From Betaproteobacteria bacterium (GTDB lineage Bacteria; Pseudomonadota; Gammaproteobacteria; Burkholderiales; SG8-39), in assembly GCA_009693235.1 (NCBI GenBank), contig SHXR01000010.1:1-64000 (forward strand): a stretch of DNA of 64,000 nucleotides, in the 5' to 3' direction. The notes under the pieces were generated by a model. That model saw only the letters and a program-made list of their open reading frames with translations, was not told the origin of the DNA and did no database searches. How positions within the stretch are numbered: position 1 is the first letter of the stretch; each line of letters opens with the position of its first letter. The translations under genes and the position numbers were made by a program. Positions 28,000 through 34,723 of the stretch are shown here, piece by piece.

Positions 28000-28251
28000 A
28001 TGAGTACGATGAATATCTCATTGCCGGAAGCGCTCAAGGATTTCATCGATGAGCAGGTCAACCAACGCGGTTATGGCACCAGCAGCGAATACGTTCGGGA
28101 GCTGATCCGTAGGGACCAGGATCGACTGCGGTTGCGTGGATTGTTGTTGGATGGTGCGGCTTCCGCTCCGGCAGCGCCTGCCGAAGCCGCCTACTTCGAT
28201 GCGCTGCGTAATCGGGTCCGCAGTCGAGTGAAGGCTCGCGCTCGCAAGTGA
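28000..28251 (+). CDS. ParD/CopG-like ribbon-helix-helix antitoxin
   Basis: Small antitoxin of 83 residues. The N-terminus MSTMNISLPEALKDFIDEQV followed by GYGTSSEYVRELIRRDQ is typical of ParD-type ribbon-helix-helix proteins, which bind the operator as dimers; the Ala/Pro-rich middle and basic tail would hold the toxin. Its stop overlaps the start of the toxin gene by 4 bp (GTGA), so the pair is coupled. Confidence 0.9.
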   Translation: MSTMNISLPEALKDFIDEQVNQRGYGTSSEYVRELIRRDQDRLRLRGLLLDGAASAPAAPAEAAYFDALRNRVRSRVKARARK

Positions 28252-28577
28252 AAGCGAAGCCCGTCGTGCCGCGAGAATTGGTCGGGCAGGACATCGATAG
28301 GGCGATCGAGCACTACCTGAATGAGAACGCCGCGCACGCGGCGCACGACTTCATCGATGCGTTGGAGCAGGCATTCAACCACTTCGGACGTCATCCAGCG
28401 ACGGGCTCACCGCGATACGCACACGCGTTGCACATTCCAGATTTACGGTGCTGGCCATTGACGCGCTACCCATACTTGGTTTTCTACATCGAGCGCAGTG
28501 ACCACGTTGACGTTTGGCGGGTATTGCACGCGCACCTTGACATCCCAGCGTGGATGAAAGCGCCGGACGACGTATGA
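28248..28577 (+). CDS. ParE/RelE superfamily toxin
   Basis: Toxin partner of the upstream antitoxin, 109 residues, starting with GTG at 28248. Family features are the helical N-terminal half (DIDRAIEHYLNENAAHAAHDF) split here for brevity, the block HPATGSPRYAH, LRCWPLTRYPYLVFYI and the last strand VDVWRVLHAHLDIP. The conserved ParE-type aromatic and arginine positions look intact. Members of this fold poison gyrase or cleave mRNA; which applies here cannot be read from the sequence. Confidence 0.88.
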   Translation: MKAKPVVPRELVGQDIDRAIEHYLNENAAHAAHDFIDALEQAFNHFGRHPATGSPRYAHALHIPDLRCWPLTRYPYLVFYIERSDHVDVWRVLHAHLDIPAWMKAPDDV

Positions 28578-28704
28578 CGCAGTCCTTTGCGCAGCGCTCA
28601 ATTGGCCGCAACGGCCAAGCAGCGGCAAGCGATAACATTGTCGCGACAGTCGTCGGAAGACGCTCAAGCGCGACGATGGACCACATCAAACAACATCAAC
28701 GCAC

Positions 28705-28941
28705 ATGACCAATCAACCCGCGCTTCGCTCCACGCTCACTTGCCCGCGCTGTGGCGCCGCAAGCGAAGAACTTATGCCCACCGACGCCTGCATGTACTTT
28801 CATGAACGCAAGAGTTGTCACGCGCTGCTGCGGCCAAACGCCGGCGATTGCTGCGTCTTTTTCTCGTTTGGTAGCGTCAAATGCCCGCCGATACAGTTGT
28901 CGGTGGATTGCTGCGTTCGCCCCTCGAACGCGTCGCGGTGA
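28705..28941 (+). CDS. GDCCVxC-domain protein with altered motif
   Basis: Small Cys-rich protein of 78 residues. LTCPRCGAASEELMPTDAC and the core GDCCVFFSFGSVKCPPIQ identify the GDCCVxC family, in which some members carry selenocysteine in the motif. Here the last motif position is Phe (GDCCVFF, codon TTC) instead of Cys, and the usual Cys pair in the middle is reduced to one (HERKSCHALL). The tail LSVDCCVRPSNASR after the core is not typical. Function of the family is unknown; a metal or redox role is only inferred from the cysteines. Converges on tesA, 11 bp away. Confidence 0.75.
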   Translation: MTNQPALRSTLTCPRCGAASEELMPTDACMYFHERKSCHALLRPNAGDCCVFFSFGSVKCPPIQLSVDCCVRPSNASR

Positions 28942-28952
28942 TCCATTCGCTG

Positions 28953-29591
28953 CTACTTTCGTACCATCGGCGCGAGTTCCTTCCACACCGTCTCGAGAAT
29001 GAGTGGTTGCGCGTCTGCGGTTGGATGAAGATTGTCCGACTGAAAGTACTGATTCTTATCGGCGATTACGGCAAGCAGGAAGGGCACCAGCGCAGTCTTG
29101 TACTGGCGTGCCAGTTCGGTGAATACGTTGGCGAATGCCTGCGTGTATTGCGGACCGTAGTTGGGCGGCATCTGCATGCCGACCAGCACGACGCGTGCCT
29201 TGGCGGACTGCGCGGCCTTGATGATGGCGGTCAGATTCGTTTTCAGCTGCTGAATCGGCAGCCCGCGCAATCCGTCATTGGCGCCTAGCGCAAGAACCAC
29301 GATATCCGGCTTATGTTGACTTAGCGTCCGTTCGATGCGTGTTGCACCGCCCGCGGAGGTTTCACCGCTGATCGAGGCGTTGGCGACGTTATAATGAATT
29401 TTCTCCTTCGCTAAGCGTTCGGCGAGCAGCGATACCCAGCCCTGATCGCGTGCCAGCCCGTAGGCGGCGGACAGGCTATCGCCGTAGACGAGTACCGTGC
29501 CGGCCGCTTGTGCCGTGCAGGTAAAGCTCCATACTATCCATACCAGTAAGCATTGCATCGACCATCGCACGCTCTTCATGCCATTCTTCAT
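28953..29591 (-). CDS. tesA: TesA-like arylesterase/lysophospholipase (SGNH hydrolase), exported
   Basis: Periplasmic SGNH esterase of 212 residues. After a signal peptide (SMQCLLVWIVWSFTCTAQAA) come block I YGDSLSAAYGL with the nucleophile Ser, Gly in block II, block III LGANDGLRG and the catalytic Asp/His in DNLHPTADAQ. Starts at 29591, 29579 or 29558 are possible; all keep the signal peptide core. Divergent from ybbA-ybbP as in other proteobacteria. Confidence 0.94.
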   Translation of the reverse strand: MKNGMKSVRWSMQCLLVWIVWSFTCTAQAAGTVLVYGDSLSAAYGLARDQGWVSLLAERLAKEKIHYNVANASISGETSAGGATRIERTLSQHKPDIVVLALGANDGLRGLPIQQLKTNLTAIIKAAQSAKARVVLVGMQMPPNYGPQYTQAFANVFTELARQYKTALVPFLLAVIADKNQYFQSDNLHPTADAQPLILETVWKELAPMVRK

Positions 29592-30297
29592 GTCATCTGG
29601 TCCTCAAAAAATGGTTGCAGCCGCCGGTCTCGGCAAATCGGTGCCGATTGCGCACTTGCCCGGTTCCGGCGCGAATGCGCATCGTACGCTTACGATTTTG
29701 CAGAACATCAACCTCGAAATATTGCAAGGTGAAGCGGTTGCGATTGTCGGGGCGTCCGGTTCCGGGAAATCGACCTTGCTTGGACTGCTTGCCGGCCTTG
29801 ACGTTCCAAGTGCCGGGACGGTGCGCCTGGAAAATGATGACCTGTTTCAGTTGGATGAAGACGGTCGTGCGCGCCTCAGAGCCGCAAAAGTTGGCTTTGT
29901 GTTCCAGTCGTTCCAACTGTTGCCCGCATTCACCGCGCTGGAAAATGTCATGTTGCCGCTGGAACTGGCCGGGCGGCCCGATGCGCGCAATGATGCGGCC
30001 GCCATCCTGACGCGTGTTGGCTTGGGCGAGCGGCTTGGCCATTATCCGAAATATCTTTCCGGTGGTGAGCAGCAACGGGTCGCCTTAGCGCGCGCCTTTG
30101 TCGTGCGTCCAAAGGTGCTCTTCGCCGACGAGCCCACCGGCAACCTCGATGCGCAGACCGGTGCGACGATTATCGATCTATTGTTTGAACTCAATGCCGA
30201 GCGCGGCACCACATTGATTTTAGTGACACATGATGAGGCGCTGGCTAAGCGCTGTGCACGCGCCGTGCGTTTGGTTGCGGGGTGCATCGCGCAATGA
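29590..30297 (+). CDS. ybbA: ABC transporter ATP-binding protein YbbA
   Basis: ATPase of an FtsX/LolCDE-like exporter or mechanotransmission complex, 235 residues. Walker A GASGSGKSTLL, the Q loop, the signature LSGGEQQRVALARAF and Walker B VLFADEPTGNLD are intact. Possible starts are the ATGs at 29578, 29590 and 29611; 29590 fits the family best, and its ATG interleaves with the tesA start (CATG). The stop overlaps the permease ATG. Confidence 0.93.
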   Translation: MSSGPQKMVAAAGLGKSVPIAHLPGSGANAHRTLTILQNINLEILQGEAVAIVGASGSGKSTLLGLLAGLDVPSAGTVRLENDDLFQLDEDGRARLRAAKVGFVFQSFQLLPAFTALENVMLPLELAGRPDARNDAAAILTRVGLGERLGHYPKYLSGGEQQRVALARAFVVRPKVLFADEPTGNLDAQTGATIIDLLFELNAERGTTLILVTHDEALAKRCARAVRLVAGCIAQ

Positions 30298-32768
30298 TCG
30301 GGCTGCGCTTTCTGTATCGGGACTGGCGCGCCGGCGAACTTGGCATTCTCGTCATTGCCATCGTCATCGCGGTCACCAGCATCACCTCCGTCTCGTTTTT
30401 CGCCGATCGCGTGAATCAGGCGCTGCTGCGTGATGCCCATCAGTTATTGGGGGGCGATGTGCTGTTGATCGCCGACCGGCCTTGGGACGGCGCCATTGAG
30501 CGTGAAGCCAGGGCAAGGGGATTGGCGGTGGCCACCAGCACCAACTTCATCAGCATGGCGCGCGCGGGTGACAGCGCGGAGCTTGCCGCTGTCAAAGCGG
30601 TATCAGAAGGCTATCCCCTGCGTGGTCGATTGCGGATTGCCGATGCACCGCTCGTCGGCGATCGCGAAACACGTGCCATTCCGGCGGCAGGCGTGGCATG
30701 GGTTGACGAGCGTTTGGTCGGCGCGCTTGGCATCGGCGCTGGTCAATCGCTCGAGCTGGGCAAGACTGGCCTCAAGATCGACGCCATCATCACCCAAGAG
30801 CCTGATCGCGGCGTGTCATTTTTCAACCTTGCACCCCGGGTGCTGATTAACCTTGTCGATCTCCCCGCCACCGGACTCATTCAAACCGGTAGCCGCGTTA
30901 CTTTCCAGATCTATGTCGCCGGCGAGCGGCCTGCGATCGAGTCGTTTGAAGCCTGGGCCAAAACCAAGCTCGATCGCGGTCAGAGTCTGCAAAGTCTGGC
31001 CAACGCCCGGCCGGAAGTGCGCGCTACGCTTGACCGCGCTGAGCAATTTCTCGGCCTCACTGCTTTGCTGGCGGTGATTCTTGCGGCGGTGGCAATTGGT
31101 CTGGGAACGCGACGCTATGTTGCGCGACACCTGGATGGCTACGCGGTCATGCGCTGTTTGGGCGCCACGCAGGCGCGGCTCTTTCGGCTGTGCATGAGCG
31201 AGTTCATCATCCTGGCACTGGTAGCGAGTCTAATGGGCTGTCTGCTTGGCTTGGCGGCGCAAGCGTTGATCGCCTATTGGCTGTCCGAATTGCTCGGTGC
31301 GTCGCTGCCCGGTCCGTCGCTCGCGCCAATGCTCCAAGGATTGGCGGCCGGGGTGCTGCTGCTGGTGGGTTTTGCAATGCCCCCTTTGCTTGCGCTCAAG
31401 AATGTACCGGCACCGCGCGTGATCCGACGCGATGCCGGTGCCCCGCATGCCGGCGCATTGGTAGCGTATGGCACGGCGTTGGTCGCACTCGCGTTGCTAC
31501 TCATCTGGCAGGCCGGTAGCGTGAAGCTCGGCCTCACCGTTCTCGGTGGATTTATTGGCGCCTTACTCGTGTTCGGGTTGGTGGCGTTTGTCGTAGTGCG
31601 CGGTTTGGCGCACGCGGCCAAGGTGTTGCCGTTATCGATTCGGTTCGGCATTGCCAACATGCGCAGGCGGGAACGCGCGAGCATCGTGCAAATCGTCGCG
31701 CTGGCGATTGGGTTGATGGCGATTCTCATGTTGAACTTCACCCGAGGCGATTTGATCGATGCATGGCGCGCCAAGACACCGACCGGCGCACCCAATCGAT
31801 TTGTGCTGAACATTCAGCCCGATCAGCTCCAACCGGTGCGTGAGTTCTTTACCGCAGAGCGTATGGCACCACCCGCGATCTACCCGATGGTGCGTGGCCG
31901 GCTGATTGCCATCAACGGCAATGCGATCGATGCCGATTCGCTCGACGAGCGCGGCAAGCGGCTGGTCGAGCGCGAGTTCAATTTGTCGTACCTCGAAACA
32001 TTACCCGCGCACAACCGGATAGTGAGTGGGCGTTGGTTTGACGAGGGTGATTTGAAGGCGGGCGCCGCCTCGATCGAAGAAGGGATCGCCAAGACGCTCG
32101 GCGCGAAACTCGGCGATGTGCTCACCTGGTCGGTCGCCGGGGAGAAAATCGTGTCGCCGATCACCAATGTGCGCAAACTCGATTGGGATTCGGTGCAGGT
32201 CAATTTTTTCGTCATCGCGACGCCCGCGCTGCTCACAGGTAGTCCCACCAGTTTCATTACCAGCATGCATGTGTCGTCCGCCGATGCGAACGCGATGAAC
32301 CGCCTGTCGAAGGCTTTTCCGAATCTGACCATCGTCGATATGAGCGCGATTTTGCGGCAAGCATTGAGTGTCGTGGAGCAGGTGGTGCGAGCGGTGCAGA
32401 TGGTGTTTCTGTTCGCGCTTGGTGCGGGCGTGTTGGTGTTGTATACCGCGCTCCTCGCCACCCAGGATGAGCGGGCGCAAGAGACCGCGATAATGCGCAC
32501 GCTCGGTGCCTCGCGCGCTCAGGTGCAGCGTGCCCAACGCATCGAGTTCCTCGCCATCGGCTTGATCGCGGGAATGCTTGCTGCCATTGGCGCGACGGCG
32601 ATTGAGGCGCTGCTCGCAGCACAGGTGTTCCAACTGACCCACACGATCAATCTTTGGATTTGGTTGGCGGGGCCGGCGGGCGGTGTGTTACTGGCGGGGT
32701 GGAACGCTTGGTCCGGTGCCAGGGCGGCCACGCGACTGCCGCCGGTCGTGTCGCTTCGTGAAATTTAG
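30294..32768 (+). CDS. ybbP: FtsX-like ABC transporter permease YbbP
   Basis: Inner-membrane permease of 824 residues with two FtsX modules. A first helix near residues 15-35 precedes a periplasmic domain, followed by a helical block around 265-330, further helices in the middle, a second periplasmic region and a closing helical block with the FtsX motif (QETAIMRTLGASRAQVQRAQ). The second domain repeats the ARLFRLCMSEF-like pattern. The ATG at 30294 overlaps the ybbA TGA. Coupled to ybbA and divergent from tesA; proposed to export or insert envelope lipids or proteins, unproven. Confidence 0.93.
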   Translation: MIGLRFLYRDWRAGELGILVIAIVIAVTSITSVSFFADRVNQALLRDAHQLLGGDVLLIADRPWDGAIEREARARGLAVATSTNFISMARAGDSAELAAVKAVSEGYPLRGRLRIADAPLVGDRETRAIPAAGVAWVDERLVGALGIGAGQSLELGKTGLKIDAIITQEPDRGVSFFNLAPRVLINLVDLPATGLIQTGSRVTFQIYVAGERPAIESFEAWAKTKLDRGQSLQSLANARPEVRATLDRAEQFLGLTALLAVILAAVAIGLGTRRYVARHLDGYAVMRCLGATQARLFRLCMSEFIILALVASLMGCLLGLAAQALIAYWLSELLGASLPGPSLAPMLQGLAAGVLLLVGFAMPPLLALKNVPAPRVIRRDAGAPHAGALVAYGTALVALALLLIWQAGSVKLGLTVLGGFIGALLVFGLVAFVVVRGLAHAAKVLPLSIRFGIANMRRRERASIVQIVALAIGLMAILMLNFTRGDLIDAWRAKTPTGAPNRFVLNIQPDQLQPVREFFTAERMAPPAIYPMVRGRLIAINGNAIDADSLDERGKRLVEREFNLSYLETLPAHNRIVSGRWFDEGDLKAGAASIEEGIAKTLGAKLGDVLTWSVAGEKIVSPITNVRKLDWDSVQVNFFVIATPALLTGSPTSFITSMHVSSADANAMNRLSKAFPNLTIVDMSAILRQALSVVEQVVRAVQMVFLFALGAGVLVLYTALLATQDERAQETAIMRTLGASRAQVQRAQRIEFLAIGLIAGMLAAIGATAIEALLAAQVFQLTHTINLWIWLAGPAGGVLLAGWNAWSGARAATRLPPVVSLREI

Positions 32769-32904
32769 CGTTACTGACCGTTGGTCGCCGGATCAGCGGC
32801 TTGAGCACAACGGCGATGATGCCAAACCGTTCATCGGTCATATCGCCTTTGCCCAACGACTCATTCCGCATACGATCGCTGCTTCCTTCCCGCACCTTGC
32901 GCTC

Positions 32905-33780
32905 ATGCGTCTTTCACTTCAGCGTTGGCATCACCAGCTTGGTGCGATCGCCCATTACGGTGCTCTTTCAACCGCTGTCACCGGCGCGATGGTGCTGGCC
33001 TGTTTTCTTGGGCTGCGCGCGCTCAGTGATTTCGAGGCGGCGGACCGCGCGCCGGTCGAGCAGATCCGGCAAGGACCTGACGCCGGCACCCGGTTCGACG
33101 CTGCGGTCGCGCAGCTGCAGACCGAAGGCCGCTTGGCGCTATCCGGGTCGGTCCTGACCTTGTTTGTGCTCGCGGTTGGCATGATCGGGCTGTCGCTGCG
33201 TGAGCGGCGTCGCAACATCTATCTCATGACACGGGTCGATGCGCTGATTCGCACCGATGGCGAAACCGGCGCGGCCAACCGGCGCACTTGGGAAGAACGT
33301 CTGGCCCATGAGCTCTTGCAATCGCGGCGGCTCGGCTATCCGATTACTGTTGCAATCGTCGAGATCGATCGCTTCCAGGAATTCACCGCTCAGCAAGGGC
33401 GCATCGCGGGCGACCGATTACTGGGCGCGCTCGCGGAAAGCTGGACTGCGATGCTGCGCAAAGGCGATCTGATGGGCCGTTTTGGCGGTGAGCGTTTTGC
33501 ATTGCTCTTACCCGGTTGCCCATCCAATCAAGCCGAGGCACTACTCATGCGGCTGCGCCGGCTTGTTCCGAGCGAACAAACGATCTCGGCCGGTGTCGCC
33601 GCATGGCATTGGCGGGAGTCCTCCGAGATGCTGCTTGAACGAACGTTCGACGCGCTGGATGGCGCCAAAGCCATCGGTGGCAATCACGTCGCGCTGTCGC
33701 AAAGCGCACCGCCGAATATCGAACGTCCTGCCCACCAGCGCGTCGCGCGCGTCGAGGCGGTCGAAGACGCCGCGGCCTAG
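32905..33780 (+). CDS. Membrane protein with degenerate GGDEF domain
   Basis: 291-residue protein with two hydrophobic helices (about 16-38 and 79-97) enclosing a short periplasmic loop, then a GGDEF domain from about residue 110. The active-site motif reads GGERF in place of GG[DE]EF, while the metal aspartate (VEIDRFQEF) and the inhibitory RxxD site (RKGD, exactly five residues before GGERF) are kept. It is therefore more likely a cyclic-di-GMP receptor than a synthase. I choose the ATG at 32905; the frame is open back into ybbP. A globin gene follows 85 bp downstream. Confidence 0.85.
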   Translation: MRLSLQRWHHQLGAIAHYGALSTAVTGAMVLACFLGLRALSDFEAADRAPVEQIRQGPDAGTRFDAAVAQLQTEGRLALSGSVLTLFVLAVGMIGLSLRERRRNIYLMTRVDALIRTDGETGAANRRTWEERLAHELLQSRRLGYPITVAIVEIDRFQEFTAQQGRIAGDRLLGALAESWTAMLRKGDLMGRFGGERFALLLPGCPSNQAEALLMRLRRLVPSEQTISAGVAAWHWRESSEMLLERTFDALDGAKAIGGNHVALSQSAPPNIERPAHQRVARVEAVEDAAA

Positions 33781-33783
33781 CTG

Positions 33784-33819
33784 CACCGCAGTCGGGCACC
33801 GCACCGCAGTCGGGCACCG
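33784..33819 (+). repeat. Tandem 18-bp repeat, two copies
   Basis: CACCGCAGTCGGGCACCG is repeated exactly (33784-33801 and 33802-33819), directly in front of the TACAAT box upstream of the globin gene. A regulator site or simple slippage duplication are both possible. Confidence 0.85.
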
Positions 33820-33825
33820 TACAAT
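33820..33825 (+). promoter_or_regulatory. -10-like element for the globin gene
   Basis: TACAAT begins immediately after the tandem repeat and 45 bp before the globin TTG start. The -35 position would fall inside the second repeat unit; no good match to TTGACA is seen. Confidence 0.35.
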
Positions 33826-33864
33826 CGGTGTTTTGATCGTGTTGGTCGTCGCGACCACCAGGCC

Positions 33865-34248
33865 TTGAAGCAAACTCCCTACGACATGCTGGGCGGTGAG
33901 AATGGTGTGCGCGCACTGGTCGATCGTTTCTACGATGCCATGGACACCGTGTCTGAGTATTGGGGAATTCGCAAGCTGCATCCGGCATCGCTACAAGGCT
34001 CGCGCGATAAGTTCTTCATGTACCTATCCGGATGGCTGGGCGGGCCACCGCTCTATGTCGAAGCATTCGGTCACCCGTTCCTCAGGGCGCGCCATCTGCC
34101 GTTTTCGATCGGCAACGACGAGCGCGATCAGTGGTTGGCCTGCATGCGTCAAGCGCTCGGTGGATCGAACGCTGACCCGGCGTTTCTCGAGCGTCTATTC
34201 GAAGCATTCACCCAAACCGCGAACCATATGCGCAATCGTGAAGGATGA
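33865..34248 (+). CDS. Group II truncated hemoglobin
   Basis: Small heme protein of 127 residues, a trHbO-like 2/2 globin. It opens TPYDMLGGENGVRALVDRFYDAMD (given in part), with the B10 Tyr in FYDAMD, the proximal His in GHPFLRARH and the G8 Trp in DQWLACM. The start is a TTG at 33865, accepted because the family begins within a few residues of TPYD and no other start fits. Such globins bind oxygen or NO, or detoxify peroxide; the role here is not evident. The next gene starts 8 bp after its stop. Confidence 0.9.
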   Translation: MKQTPYDMLGGENGVRALVDRFYDAMDTVSEYWGIRKLHPASLQGSRDKFFMYLSGWLGGPPLYVEAFGHPFLRARHLPFSIGNDERDQWLACMRQALGGSNADPAFLERLFEAFTQTANHMRNREG

Positions 34249-34255
34249 GACCGGT

Positions 34256-34723
34256 ATGAGCATTTCCCTGACGGTAAACGGCAAAGCGCATCGCGTCGAT
34301 GCGCCGGACAGCACACCGCTGCTTTACGTCCTACGCAACGACCTTGGTCTGAAAGGTACGCGCTTTGGTTGCGGCACCGGTCATTGTGGTGCGTGTCATG
34401 TGCTGCTGGATGGCCACACGGTCGCCGCATGCGACACGCCGCTTTGGTCGGCCGCGGGCAAGGCGGTGACGACCGTGGAAGGTCTGGCCGGAAACGGCGT
34501 GCCGCATCCCTTGCAACAAGCGTTTCTGGATGAGCAAGCTGCGCAGTGCGGCTATTGTGTGAGCGGGGTCATCATGACCGCGGCCGGGTTACTGTCCGCG
34601 AATCCTTCGCCAAGCGATGAAGACTTGCGCTGCGCACTCGATCGCAATCTTTGCCGTTGTGGTGCCCATACCCGCATGTTGCGGGCCATCAAGCAGGCGG
34701 CGGAGGCGATGCGTCATGGCTGA
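34256..34723 (+). CDS. Molybdenum hydroxylase small (2Fe-2S) subunit
   Basis: Electron-transfer subunit of a xanthine-oxidase-family enzyme of the isoquinoline 1-oxidoreductase type, 155 residues. The plant-type ferredoxin cluster is seen as GCGTGHCGACHVLLDG with AAC, and the second cluster as QCGYCVSGVIM and LCRCGAH. ATG at 34256 (MSISLTVNG). Overlaps the large-subunit start by 8 bp. No FAD subunit gene is present, which fits enzymes that pass electrons to cytochrome c. Confidence 0.93.
   Translation: MSISLTVNGKAHRVDAPDSTPLLYVLRNDLGLKGTRFGCGTGHCGACHVLLDGHTVAACDTPLWSAAGKAVTTVEGLAGNGVPHPLQQAFLDEQAAQCGYCVSGVIMTAAGLLSANPSPSDEDLRCALDRNLCRCGAHTRMLRAIKQAAEAMRHG

Noticed and set aside
28248-28577. 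HigB-type rather than ParE-type assignment of the toxin
   Set aside because: The antitoxin comes first and is a ribbon-helix-helix protein, whereas HigA is a helix-turn-helix protein encoded after its toxin.
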